Shown here: positions 10,504 to 19,022 of the stretch, one piece after another
Position numbering within the stretch: position 1 is the first letter of the stretch
Layout: each line of letters opens with the position of its first letter
Source of the DNA: Hymenobacter rubripertinctus
GTDB lineage: Bacteria > Bacteroidota > Bacteroidia > Cytophagales > Hymenobacteraceae
Reading direction: 5' to 3'
DNA: 41,468 bases
Assembly (NCBI RefSeq): GCF_003583925.1
Contig: NZ_QYCN01000004.1
Location: 145,366-186,833 of the forward strand
Notes under the pieces: generated by a model
Told to the model about the DNA's origin: nothing
Seen by the model: the letters and a program-made list of their open reading frames with translations, nothing else
Database searches by the model: none
Position numbers and translations under genes: made by a program

Positions 10504-10833
10504 TTAGTTGTTGCGGGTAGCGGCGTTGATTTCGGCTTTGGCATCACCGGCGGCGGCATCCATTTTAGCACCGGCTTTGTCGGCGGCCATTTTGGTTTCG
10601 GCGGCGGCTTTGTCGGCGGCGGCTTCGGTGTTGGCGGCGGCCCGCTCAGCGGTGTTTTCTACGGCAGTACCGGCGTTTTCCAGCGCGTCGTCGGTGGCGG
10701 CGGCGGCGTTTTCGGCGGCGGCTTCGGCGTTTTCGGCGGCGGCTTCGGTGTTCTGCTGGCCTTCCTGGGTGCAGGAGGTAGCGGCGAAAGCAACGGCGGT
10801 AGCCAAGAACAGGGACTTGAGGAGGGTTTTCAT
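10504..10833 (-). CDS. Alanine/glutamate-rich repetitive lipoprotein
   Basis: A 109-residue protein that begins MKTLLKSLFLATAVAFAATSC, a lipoprotein signal with Cys21. The mature part is built from near-repeats of NTEAAAENAEAAAENA and DKAAAETKMAADKAGAK type, so about half the residues are alanine. This predicts a long amphipathic helix or coiled coil, similar in style to the murein lipoprotein or LEA-like proteins. The ATG at 10833 starts the signal; upstream in-frame codons were excluded. Because the repeats are encoded by GCC-rich DNA, the opposite strand also looks open and glycine-rich, but that is a shadow. Function is unknown. Confidence 0.8.
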   Translation of the reverse strand: MKTLLKSLFLATAVAFAATSCTQEGQQNTEAAAENAEAAAENAAAATDDALENAGTAVENTAERAAANTEAAADKAAAETKMAADKAGAKMDAAAGDAKAEINAATRNN

Positions 10834-11006
10834 GGCAAAGAAGTCAAAAGTGGAAAGCGCCCGGACAACCTGTCGGACGGGGGTTAATCGGCGCAGGCCC
10901 AAAAAGTAACCCGTCTGGGAGAGAGAATTTTGCGGCTGCAACGCTCCTAGCTGCGGCCTCGCAATGATTGGGGCCAGATAAAGTTCGCCGCGCCTCCCCC
11001 GGCCGC

Positions 11007-12203
<1,197 letters not shown>

Positions 12204-12254
12204 GGGCGAATAAGTGACTAGGTGAATGAGTGGGAGTCTATACGTGGGGAAGTA

Positions 12255-12262
12255 CAAAGGTA
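12255..12262 (-). promoter_or_regulatory. kbl -7 promoter element
   Basis: TACCTTTG on the minus strand (12262-12255) matches the Bacteroidota -7 consensus exactly and would start transcription about 45 bases before the ATG at 12203. No clear -33 TTG was found; the upstream DNA runs into the heptamer array that begins at 12284. Confidence 0.5.
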
Positions 12263-12283
12263 CGGCTCCTGTTTAGTTGACGG

Positions 12284-12521
12284 GTTGTTGGTTGTCGGTT
12301 GCGGGTTGTTGGTTGTTGGTTGTTGGTTGTTGGGGAAAGTAACGTCATTCCGAGCGCAGCCGAGGAATCTCGCGTGCTGACGTTGCGTCAACTAACCCTG
12401 ACGACAGGACTACCATTGCCCGCGAGATTCCTCGGCTCCGCTTCGTCCCTGGCTTGATGCGCCACATGCGCGGAATGACGTTCTGCTAACAACCGACAAC
12501 CAGCAACCGACCACTACCAAC
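12284..12521. repeat. Composite repeat: GTTGTTG array, REP-like palindrome, inverted array
   Basis: Seven heptamers (GTTGTTG, GTTGTCG, GTTGCGG, then GTTGTTG four times) occupy 12284-12332. Five inverted ones (TAACAAC, CGACAAC, CAGCAAC, CGACCAC, TACCAAC) occupy 12487-12521. Between them, 12341-12482 is an imperfect palindrome with left arm GTCATTCCGAGCGCAGCCGA at 12344-12363 continuing to 12374. The right arm starts at 12421 and is interrupted by a segment of about 30 bases, 12438-12468, that contains CCCTGGCTTGATGCGCCAC. The element fills the space between the kbl promoter and the TerC gene, which point away from each other. Confidence 0.88.
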
Positions 12522-12617
12522 TAAACGCCGCCGCCATCTTTTCCCGGTAAAAGCCGTTGTTTTGCTTTCACGACCCGGATGCTGGCAGTCAGGCAGGCGG
12601 CCCGGGTTGGCACTCCT

Positions 12618-13385
12618 ATGAACGTACACCTCCAACAAATCCTCGATAACCCGCTGGCCGCGCTGGCCATCGTGGGCAACCTGGTCATCATCGAAAGCCT
12701 GCTGTCGGTAGACAATGCCGCCGTGCTGGCTACCATGGTGGGCGATTTGCCCCGGGAGCAGCGCCAGAAAGCATTGCGCTACGGCATCATCGGGGCCTAC
12801 GTGTTCCGGGGGCTGTGCATTCTGTTCGCCTCGTTTCTCATCGAGTTCTGGTTTCTCAAGCCCCTGGGTGGCCTCTACCTGCTCTACCTCACCTACAGCC
12901 AGTTCCGGGGCCGGGGCAGCGGCGGGGAGGACGACGTGGACAAGCGCAAAAGCTGGCTCTACCGTTCCACCCTGGGCCTGCTGGGGCCGTTCTGGGCCAC
13001 CGTAGCCCTGATCGAGCTCATGGACCTGGCCTTCTCCATCGACAACGTGTTTGCCGTGGTGGCCTTCACCGACAACCTGATCCTGATTTGCCTGGGCGTG
13101 TTCATCGGCATTCTGGCCATGCGCCTGGTGGCCCAGGCCTTCGTGCTGCTGATGGCCCGCTACCCCTTCCTCGAAACGGCCGCCTTCCTCGTCATCGGGG
13201 TGCTGGGGCTCAAGCTGCTGCTGTCGCTGGTGGAGCATTACCTGCCCCAATCGGCCTTCAGCCGCTTTCTGGGCAGCCACGCCGCCGACGCGGGCCTGAC
13301 GGTGCTCACGGTGCTCATGTTCCTGGGGCCGCTGGCCTCGTCCTACTTCTTCAACTACCCCCGCCGCCGCGGCTCGGTGCGGTAG
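12618..13385 (+). CDS. TerC-family integral membrane protein
   Basis: A 255-residue protein with about seven transmembrane helices and the two acidic membrane motifs of the TerC family: ESLLSVDNAAVLA (Glu26, Asp32) and ELMDLAFSIDNVFAVVAF (Glu133, Asp136, Asp142). TerC proteins are linked to manganese export and metal loading of exported proteins, and to tellurite resistance in some clusters. A charged cytoplasmic loop (EDDVDKRKSW) lies near residue 104. The ATG at 12618 begins a normal helix; an in-frame start at 12579 would add 13 residues. No yybP-ykoY riboswitch was recognised upstream, where the composite repeat ends at 12521. Confidence 0.93.
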   Translation: MNVHLQQILDNPLAALAIVGNLVIIESLLSVDNAAVLATMVGDLPREQRQKALRYGIIGAYVFRGLCILFASFLIEFWFLKPLGGLYLLYLTYSQFRGRGSGGEDDVDKRKSWLYRSTLGLLGPFWATVALIELMDLAFSIDNVFAVVAFTDNLILICLGVFIGILAMRLVAQAFVLLMARYPFLETAAFLVIGVLGLKLLLSLVEHYLPQSAFSRFLGSHAADAGLTVLTVLMFLGPLASSYFFNYPRRRGSVR

Positions 13386-13786
13386 CGGCAAACCACGCCC
13401 GGGGCAGCGTCCCCACGCAAAAGCCGAAATCGTGGATGAGGTGGAATACCGGCGGCCGCCGGGTTGGGTATCGAGGGCAATCTGCCCGGACCGGTCGGGG
13501 CGCAGGCCCAGCGTTTCAGCGTTGAGTGACGAAGTGCGTGTGTCATCTGTTCGTGTGTCAAAAAAAGATGACACACGAACAGATGACACATACCGGGTGG
13601 AGGAAATAAGTAGCCAACAGGCCGCCCTCGTCGCGCACTTCCCCGGTCTGGCCCTCGGGCATCAGGAGCCCGGCCCGGAGGCAGAGCGGAGTACGCCTGC
13701 GGATGCGCACGGTATCGGTCCCGCGCAGGTTAGGGCGGGCTGAATACCTGCCAGTACTGCCAGATGGGGTTGGGGTACCGGTCGCG
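13386..13786. other. 401-bp region without a supported gene
   Basis: No start-to-stop frame here has family features. On the minus strand, 13745-13591 reads as an open stretch ending in the hairpin at 13539-13590 (for example LRAGLLMPEGQTGEVRDEGG), and 13538-13400 is open in another frame (GLRPDRSGQIALDTQPGG). These might be remnants of one gene broken by the hairpin, but G+C-rich DNA gives many spurious open frames, so this is only a suggestion. Confidence 0.35.
13539..13590. repeat. Perfect 22-bp inverted repeat
   Basis: Arms 13539-13560 and 13569-13590 are perfectly complementary around an 8-base loop (AAAAAAGA). Each arm also holds a near-direct repeat, with TGTGTCA at both ends. The arms are less G+C-rich than the surroundings. 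A T-run on the minus strand lies in the loop, not after the stem, so this is not a classic terminator. Confidence 0.85.
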
Positions 13787-14227
13787 CTACCGGCTTACGG
13801 CCGCGCCCTGGGCGAATTCGCGGAGCTGCTCCCAGAGCGCTTGGGGCGGGTGGGCAGCCAGCCCGGGCGTGGCTTCGAGGGTAAGGAAACCGGTGGCCTG
13901 CCGGAACGTCTCGCCGGAGAGTTGGGCGAACCCCATGCGCCAGTCGGGAAAGGCGCGCCGCCGGATGGGCGCGTAGTGCAGGGTCCGCACGTGGTGGTGC
14001 AGGGGGTCGGTTTTGATTTCCTCGTAGAGCGCACTCAGGGCCGGATCGGGGCCTTCCAGCACCTGCATAAACTGCTCGTCGGCGTAGAGCAGCAGGCCCG
14101 TGAGCAGCCGGTATTGGTTGTGGGCGCGGGCCTTTTCCAGCAGGGCGTTCAGGGCCGCGGGCCGCAGGGCGTGGGTGGCTTGGCTGTGGTATACTAATCG
14201 AAACAGAGGCGGGGAAAGGACGGGCAT
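13787..14227 (-). CDS. BLUF-domain blue-light sensor, stand-alone
   Basis: BLUF domains bind FAD and sense blue light through a Tyr-Gln hydrogen-bond switch. This 146-residue protein is almost only a BLUF domain (residues 8-100) plus a helical cap of about 45 residues (ALWEQLREFAQG). The key positions line up with AppA at a constant offset of 8: Tyr13 (Tyr21), Asn37 (Asn45), Gln55 (Gln63), Trp96 (Trp104) and Met98 (Met106), so it should be photoactive. The start is the ATG at 14227 (MPVLSPPLFRLVYHSQ), directly before the first strand; a longer in-frame version would add 41 residues of no recognisable family. No effector domain is attached, so it must act through a partner protein. No candidate partner with an obvious output domain is adjacent. 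Confidence 0.93.
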   Translation of the reverse strand: MPVLSPPLFRLVYHSQATHALRPAALNALLEKARAHNQYRLLTGLLLYADEQFMQVLEGPDPALSALYEEIKTDPLHHHVRTLHYAPIRRRAFPDWRMGFAQLSGETFRQATGFLTLEATPGLAAHPPQALWEQLREFAQGAAVSR

Positions 14228-14365
14228 AAGCAGCTGGGGCGCGGAGAGAACAGTGTAGTCACAACCTGTTTCCCGGGTGTAGAGTGCAAACCGAACGCAC
14301 TTTATTGCAGCAAGAGCTACGGCGGAGCTTGCGCGCGCGCCTCCGCACATCGATAAAAAGGCCAG

Positions 14366-14396
14366 TTACCGAAAGCGCCCGAGGGCCGTATCTTTG
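14366..14396 (+). promoter_or_regulatory. tdh promoter
   Basis: TTA (14366-14368), a 20-base gap and TATCTTTG (14389-14396, exact -7 consensus) lie 38 bases before the ATG at 14435. The -33 part is inside GCCAGTTACCGAA (14361-14373), identical to the string in the promoter at 5291-5303. Confidence 0.7.
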
Positions 14397-14434
14397 CACT
14401 TCCCCACCACCCCGTTTTCTCTTAACCACCCCGA

Positions 14435-15427
14435 ATGACCACCTCCAGTACCTCCGCCGCTACCCCCACCGGCGACACCATCCTCGTTATCGGCGCCGGC
14501 GGCCAGCTCGGCTTCGAACTCACCCACGAGTTGCGCCGGCTCTACGGGGCCAGCAACGTAGTGGCCGCCGATGTGCGCGCGCCCCAGGATGCCGAAACGG
14601 CCCAGGCCGGCCCCTTCGAGCAGCTGGACGTGCTGGACCAGAACCGCCTGACCGACGTTATCCGCCAGTACAAACCCACCCAGGTGTACCATTTGGCCGC
14701 GTTGCTCTCGGCCACGGCCGAGCAGAACCCCAAGCTGGGCTGGCAGCTGAACATGGACGGCCTGTTCAACGTGCTCGACGCGGCCGTGGACCTGGGCGTG
14801 AAGCAGGTGTACTGGCCCAGCAGCATTGCCGTGTTCGGCCCCGATACGCCCCGCCAGAACACGCCCCAGCTCACTACCATGAACCCCAACACGGTGTACG
14901 GCATCAGCAAGCTGGCCGGCGAGCAGTGGGGCGAGTGGTATTTCCGCAAGCACGGTCTGGATGTGCGCAGCCTGCGCTACCCCGGCCTGATTGGCTACAA
15001 GAGCCTGCCCGGCGGCGGCACCACCGACTACGCCGTGGACATCTACCACAAGGCCGTGGCCGGCGAGGCCTACGAGTGCTTCCTCTCCGAGGACACTTAC
15101 CTGCCCATGATGTACATGCCCGACGCGCTGAAAGCCACCCTGGACCTGATGCACGCCCCCGCCGACCGCCTCCAGGTGCGCAGCAGCTACAACCTGGGCG
15201 CCATGAGCTTCAGCCCGGCCGAAATTACGGCCAGCATCCAGCGCCACTACCCCGATTTCCAGGTAACCTACCGCCCCGACCACCGCCAGCAGATTGCCGA
15301 CTCCTGGCCCGCCAGCATCGACGACACCCAGGCCCGCCTCGACTGGAACTGGCAGCCCGAGTTCACCCTCGACAAGATGACCGACGACATGCTGCTGCAC
15401 CTCAAGGAGATGGTGGTACTGAAGTAG
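14435..15427 (+). CDS. tdh: L-threonine 3-dehydrogenase, short-chain dehydrogenase type
   Basis: This 330-residue enzyme oxidises threonine to 2-amino-3-ketobutyrate with NAD. It belongs to the UDP-galactose-epimerase-like SDR form known from Flavobacterium and Cupriavidus, not the zinc-dependent MDR form of E. coli. Visible marks are the NAD loop GAGGQLG (20-26), catalytic Tyr155 and Lys159 in YGISK, the serines of WPSSIAVFG (127-135), and the family block YPGLIGYKSLPGGGTTDY. An Ala/Ser/Thr-rich leader of about 14 residues precedes the first strand. The product feeds Kbl (11007-12203). A sugar-nucleotide epimerase was considered, but the substrate-loop sequence points to threonine. Confidence 0.92.
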   Translation: MTTSSTSAATPTGDTILVIGAGGQLGFELTHELRRLYGASNVVAADVRAPQDAETAQAGPFEQLDVLDQNRLTDVIRQYKPTQVYHLAALLSATAEQNPKLGWQLNMDGLFNVLDAAVDLGVKQVYWPSSIAVFGPDTPRQNTPQLTTMNPNTVYGISKLAGEQWGEWYFRKHGLDVRSLRYPGLIGYKSLPGGGTTDYAVDIYHKAVAGEAYECFLSEDTYLPMMYMPDALKATLDLMHAPADRLQVRSSYNLGAMSFSPAEITASIQRHYPDFQVTYRPDHRQQIADSWPASIDDTQARLDWNWQPEFTLDKMTDDMLLHLKEMVVLK

Positions 15428-15476
15428 CCGACGGTAGAAAGTAATTCATCATACAACTCAAACTTTAGGTCCGGTT

Positions 15477-16751
15477 ATGAACGACTTGCAAGATCCGCCA
15501 GTGCAGGTACCGCCTTATATCAGGCGCGTAAAAATTCATGACCATGCCCCATTGCGCAACGTTAAGGTTGACTTCAAGCGCGGGCTAAATATTATAATAG
15601 GTCATAACGGGGCTGGAAAAACTCGTTTTTTGAGTCTGTTGAACGACTTAGCTGATCTGCAGGAAAACAAAAAACACTTCCAGGGTGCGGAGTGTCAACT
15701 AACCTTTGGTGGTGTTTTTACCGAGCAAACTGCGGTAACCGTTGAGTTTGAAGGATACGCTGACACGCTGGTGGAAGCACAAAATTTGGCATGGGATATA
15801 GTCAGAAAGGAGCTTCCAGGAGTCCATCTCACCGACCGTTATTCCGAATACCTAGGTGAAGCACGAACGGTAGAGAACTTTCTGGAAGCGTATCCGCCAA
15901 TGTTCATTGCACATGGCACGCCGTCCTCCGGTTTGCCTATTCTTGATGAAAGTGCAGAATTAGTCCTTGAGAAGAGAGGCACTTTTATCCTGATGAATGA
16001 CAGGTCGCGCAGGATAGACGAATTAAACAGCCGCTTCTCACAGGCAGTAGTACGCAGTATAGTACGCCTAATTCGTAATGGCTTCACTGTACTGAATGGG
16101 GTACCGGCTCCTCCTCCAACACCCGATATAGTAAGGCAATGGGTATTGAAAATCATGGGGGAATACACGGATTTCTTGAACAAAATTTTGCCGCTTTATT
16201 CGCCGGTCCAGGAAGTGCGTTGTAATGAGTATTTCCAAGTGTATCACCAAGAGACACAAGAGCAGTTTGCCATCAAAGGGTTAGTTCTGGAATACCAGTT
16301 GAACGGTGAGTGGCTATCATTCCGTATGTTATCAGACGGCACAAAACGTTTAGTCTATATTATCTCAGACATCTTCGCTCCCGACTCTATTAGCTTAGAT
16401 AAAAGAACCGATGAAATGAGGATTGCTACTCAGAAGAGAAAAACCGTTTTCCTCGAAGAACCTGAACTAGGTATCCATCCTGCTCAGCTCACCAAACTGC
16501 TCAACCTCATCCGCGAGGTTTCGAAGGAGCATCAGGTAATCATGACCACCCACGCGCCGCAGGTGCTGGATATGCTCACGGAAAAGGAGTTGAACCGCAT
16601 TACTATCTGTGAGCTGGACCCCAAAAAAGGCACGCAGTTTCGAAAGTTGAGTCGAACCAAGCAAGCCCAAGCCCGGGAATATATGAGGGAGGTGGGCTTC
16701 TTGAGCGACTATTGGCGCTACTCGTTTCTGGAAGCAGCCGAAGCGGAGTAG
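15477..16751 (+). CDS. AAA/ABC-type ATPase of a two-gene cassette (OLD/AAA_21-like)
   Basis: A 424-residue P-loop ATPase of the SMC/ABC-like group found in OLD-type nucleases, PARIS AriA and related anti-phage systems. Walker A is GHNGAGKT (42-49), the signature motif LSDGTKR is at 285-291, Walker B is TVFLEEPELGIHP (323-335), and the H-loop is His359 in MTTHAPQ. The 235 residues between Walker A and the signature are an insert without a known motif. No nuclease domain is fused; the partner is the next gene, 5 bases downstream. Sampled 60-base lines are about 38-47% G+C against about 72% in the preceding tdh gene, which suggests recent transfer. A defence role is inferred from architecture and composition, not shown. 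Confidence 0.88.
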   Translation: MNDLQDPPVQVPPYIRRVKIHDHAPLRNVKVDFKRGLNIIIGHNGAGKTRFLSLLNDLADLQENKKHFQGAECQLTFGGVFTEQTAVTVEFEGYADTLVEAQNLAWDIVRKELPGVHLTDRYSEYLGEARTVENFLEAYPPMFIAHGTPSSGLPILDESAELVLEKRGTFILMNDRSRRIDELNSRFSQAVVRSIVRLIRNGFTVLNGVPAPPPTPDIVRQWVLKIMGEYTDFLNKILPLYSPVQEVRCNEYFQVYHQETQEQFAIKGLVLEYQLNGEWLSFRMLSDGTKRLVYIISDIFAPDSISLDKRTDEMRIATQKRKTVFLEEPELGIHPAQLTKLLNLIREVSKEHQVIMTTHAPQVLDMLTEKELNRITICELDPKKGTQFRKLSRTKQAQAREYMREVGFLSDYWRYSFLEAAEAE

Positions 16752-16756
16752 GGCTG

Positions 16757-17392
16757 ATGAAAAAGACAGCAGAAAAGCCTTTTCTGGTCGGGTTGCTGGG
16801 CGAATCTCCCAACGACACGGCATCGTTACAGGCTCTGCTAGGCCAACGCTACGGCCAGCAGGTGCAGTTTTTCGTCATTAGCCCCCAGATTACCGGCAGC
16901 CAACTGGACAACCCGAAATTGCAGCACATCATCCGGGCCAACTATCGGTTTACCAAGCCCGATTTGGTAGTGGTCACCCGCGACCTGGACGCGCCTGAAA
17001 CTGACCGGACTCAGCAACTTAAACGAAAGGAGTTCTTTCGAAAGATCAATTTAGGGCTGGAGCAAAAGGGAATCTACCTGCTCAATATCCAGGCGATAGA
17101 AGCCCTGATTGCGGCGGACATCCGAGTGTTTAATAACCGTTACGAGTGCGTATGTGAGGTTCCGGCCAACCCAATGACCATTTCCGATCCGGTAAGGTTT
17201 CTCAAAAATGCGACTCCACCCCGCCGCCCGCAGTACGATGAAGGGCACTGTGCCGAGTTGCTGGCCGCCGTTGACTACGATACTGTACTGGCTAATTGCC
17301 GTTACTTCGCCGACTTTGATGAGGCGTTCCAGCAACGCATTCCACCACTGACGCCTCCCGTAAAGGCTGCCACAGACACCGATGAGGTGTAA
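16757..17392 (+). CDS. TOPRIM/RloB/DUF4276-like partner of the AAA ATPase
   Basis: A 211-residue protein that starts 5 bases after the ATPase stop, so the two are almost certainly co-translated. The sequence shows the elements expected of a compact TOPRIM-like nuclease or RloB/DUF4276 protein: a first strand ending in an acidic turn, FLVGLLGESPND (Glu16, Asp20); a second acidic pair, VVVTRDLDAP (Asp76, Asp78); and an IQAIEALIAAD helix (111-121) like the IE..L.AD block of DUF4276. These could coordinate Mg2+. The exact family is uncertain, and DUF4435 (AriB of PARIS) is an alternative. One sampled line is about 53% G+C, between the ATPase and the chromosomal background. Confidence 0.7.
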   Translation: MKKTAEKPFLVGLLGESPNDTASLQALLGQRYGQQVQFFVISPQITGSQLDNPKLQHIIRANYRFTKPDLVVVTRDLDAPETDRTQQLKRKEFFRKINLGLEQKGIYLLNIQAIEALIAADIRVFNNRYECVCEVPANPMTISDPVRFLKNATPPRRPQYDEGHCAELLAAVDYDTVLANCRYFADFDEAFQQRIPPLTPPVKAATDTDEV

Positions 17393-17416
17393 CCTGATGA
17401 ATATTATCTATTCTTG

Positions 17417-18970
17417 ATGTTGGCTAATCCATCCTCCGCTCGACCGCCCGCTTTCCTGCTGCGCCTCACCGAGTCCGGGTGGTTCTGGCCGCTGCTGCTG
17501 GGGCTGAACCTGGCCCTGCACCTGCCGTTTTTCCAGCAGCCGCCCAACAGTGCCCACGTGTGGCGGCAGAGCAACACGATGGCCGTGGCCCGCAACTTCG
17601 CCGAGGAGGATATGAACATTCTGCGCCCCCGGGTGGACCGCCGCCGCGACACCGACGGCGTGACGGGGATGCAGTTTCCGTCGTATGAGTGGGTGGTGGC
17701 TCTGAACTATCGGGTTTTTGGGGTGCACGAGGCCATTCCGCGGGTGGTGAACTGGCTGATTTTCGCGGCCGGACTGGTGGGGTTTTACGGGCTGGTGCGG
17801 CAGCTGAGCGGGTTGCGCTGGCTGGCGGCCGTGGGCGCGTGGGGCCTAGCCTGGTCGCCGGAGCTGTTCTACCATTCCATCAACGCCCTGCCCGATGTGC
17901 TGGCCCTGAGCGCCTCGCTCTGGGGCCTGTGGTTTTTCCTGCGCTGGTACGGCGCCCGGGGCCGGTCCACTGATTTCGGTATCAGCCTGCTGGCCGTTGC
18001 GCTGGCCGGGGCTACCAAGCTTCAGTACCTCGTGGTAGGCGCGCCGATGGCCGTGGTAGTGGTGCAGGATTTGGTGCGGGGCCGCCTGAGTAGCCGGCGG
18101 CTGGGCTGGCTGGCCTTGTTCGGGCTGGTGGCCGTGGGCCTGCCGGTAACCTGGTACGCCTACGCCCTGCACCTGATTGACACTTCGGGCCTCACCGATT
18201 TCGGGCTGGAAGTGCGCTCGGCTACCTCCCTGGCCACGGCCCTCGCCATTCTGAAAGATAACCTGGTATCCGACACGCCGGAGCTGCTGCTGGGGTTTGC
18301 CACCTTCGGGCTGCTGCTGCTGGGCTTGGGGGCCGTAGTAGGGGAGCGGAAGTGGCAGCACCCCTGGTTCGGGCCGCTGCTGGGCTGGGCGCTGGCGCTG
18401 CTGGCCTACCACCTGCTGGAGCTGCGCCAGATGGATGCCCACCAGTACTACATGCTGCCCCACGTGCCGGTGCTGCTGCTGGTGGCCGTGGTGGGCGCGG
18501 GCTGGCTGAGCCGGCAACGCGCCCGGTGGGCGGCCCCGCTGCTGGTGCTGCTGCTGGTGGCGCAGCCGGTGCTGGCCTGGGTGCGCATCGTGCCCGCCCG
18601 CTGGCTGCACGGCCCCCGCGAGCTGGCCCCCGAGCTCTACTACGAAGCCTCCCGGGCCCAGCTCCGCGCCGCCGCCCCCGATTCGGCTCTCTGCCTCGTC
18701 GGCCCCGATAACTCGGGCTGCATCTACTTCTACTTCCTGCACAAGAAAGGCTTCGGCTTCTCCGGCCGCGACGACCTGTTCGCCCGCGACTCCACCGGCC
18801 AGACCTACCTCACCACCTGCCTGCGGGGCGGGGTGCACTACCTCTACACCGACGACTCGGTGCTGGTAACCGACCCGCGCCTGGGTGCCTACCGGCCGCA
18901 ACTGATGGAGCAGGTAGGCCGGTTCCGGGTCCTGCGCTTCCCCAGGGATTCCGCCGCCCGCCGGCCCTAA
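17417..18970 (+). CDS. GT-C-fold membrane glycosyltransferase (ArnT/PMT-like)
   Basis: A 517-residue integral membrane protein with about ten to twelve hydrophobic segments and the N-terminal pattern of polyprenyl-phosphate-sugar-dependent glycosyltransferases: a first membrane helix, then the periplasmic loop PPNSAHVWRQSNTMAVARNF (residues 42-61) with WRQ..T and acidic residues in EEDMNILRPRVD. A C-terminal soluble domain of about 110 residues (from RWLHGPRELAPE) follows. Enzymes of this type transfer a sugar from a lipid carrier to lipid A, glycans or proteins on the outer side of the inner membrane. The ATG at 17417 is used; a TTG three bases earlier is also possible. Donor and acceptor are unknown. 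Confidence 0.8.
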   Translation: MLANPSSARPPAFLLRLTESGWFWPLLLGLNLALHLPFFQQPPNSAHVWRQSNTMAVARNFAEEDMNILRPRVDRRRDTDGVTGMQFPSYEWVVALNYRVFGVHEAIPRVVNWLIFAAGLVGFYGLVRQLSGLRWLAAVGAWGLAWSPELFYHSINALPDVLALSASLWGLWFFLRWYGARGRSTDFGISLLAVALAGATKLQYLVVGAPMAVVVVQDLVRGRLSSRRLGWLALFGLVAVGLPVTWYAYALHLIDTSGLTDFGLEVRSATSLATALAILKDNLVSDTPELLLGFATFGLLLLGLGAVVGERKWQHPWFGPLLGWALALLAYHLLELRQMDAHQYYMLPHVPVLLLVAVVGAGWLSRQRARWAAPLLVLLLVAQPVLAWVRIVPARWLHGPRELAPELYYEASRAQLRAAAPDSALCLVGPDNSGCIYFYFLHKKGFGFSGRDDLFARDSTGQTYLTTCLRGGVHYLYTDDSVLVTDPRLGAYRPQLMEQVGRFRVLRFPRDSAARRP

Positions 18971-19022
18971 CCCTGGGCGGCGGCAGGCCGTTTGCAGGGC
19001 GTACCGCTTTCGGCTTTGCCCC

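Noticed and set aside
10303..10887. Glycine-rich plus-strand frame opposite the alanine-rich lipoprotein
   Set aside because: GCC/GGC repeat DNA opens both strands. The minus strand has a lipoprotein signal and the plus strand has no start or signal.
12486..13589. Long minus-strand frame across terC and the hairpin at 13539
   Set aside because: Most of it is antisense to the TerC protein, which has clear membrane motifs on the plus strand.
15477..17392. Genomic island with integrase and att sites
   Set aside because: Composition suggests transfer, but no integrase, tRNA end or flanking direct repeat was found next to the two genes, so no island boundaries are called.
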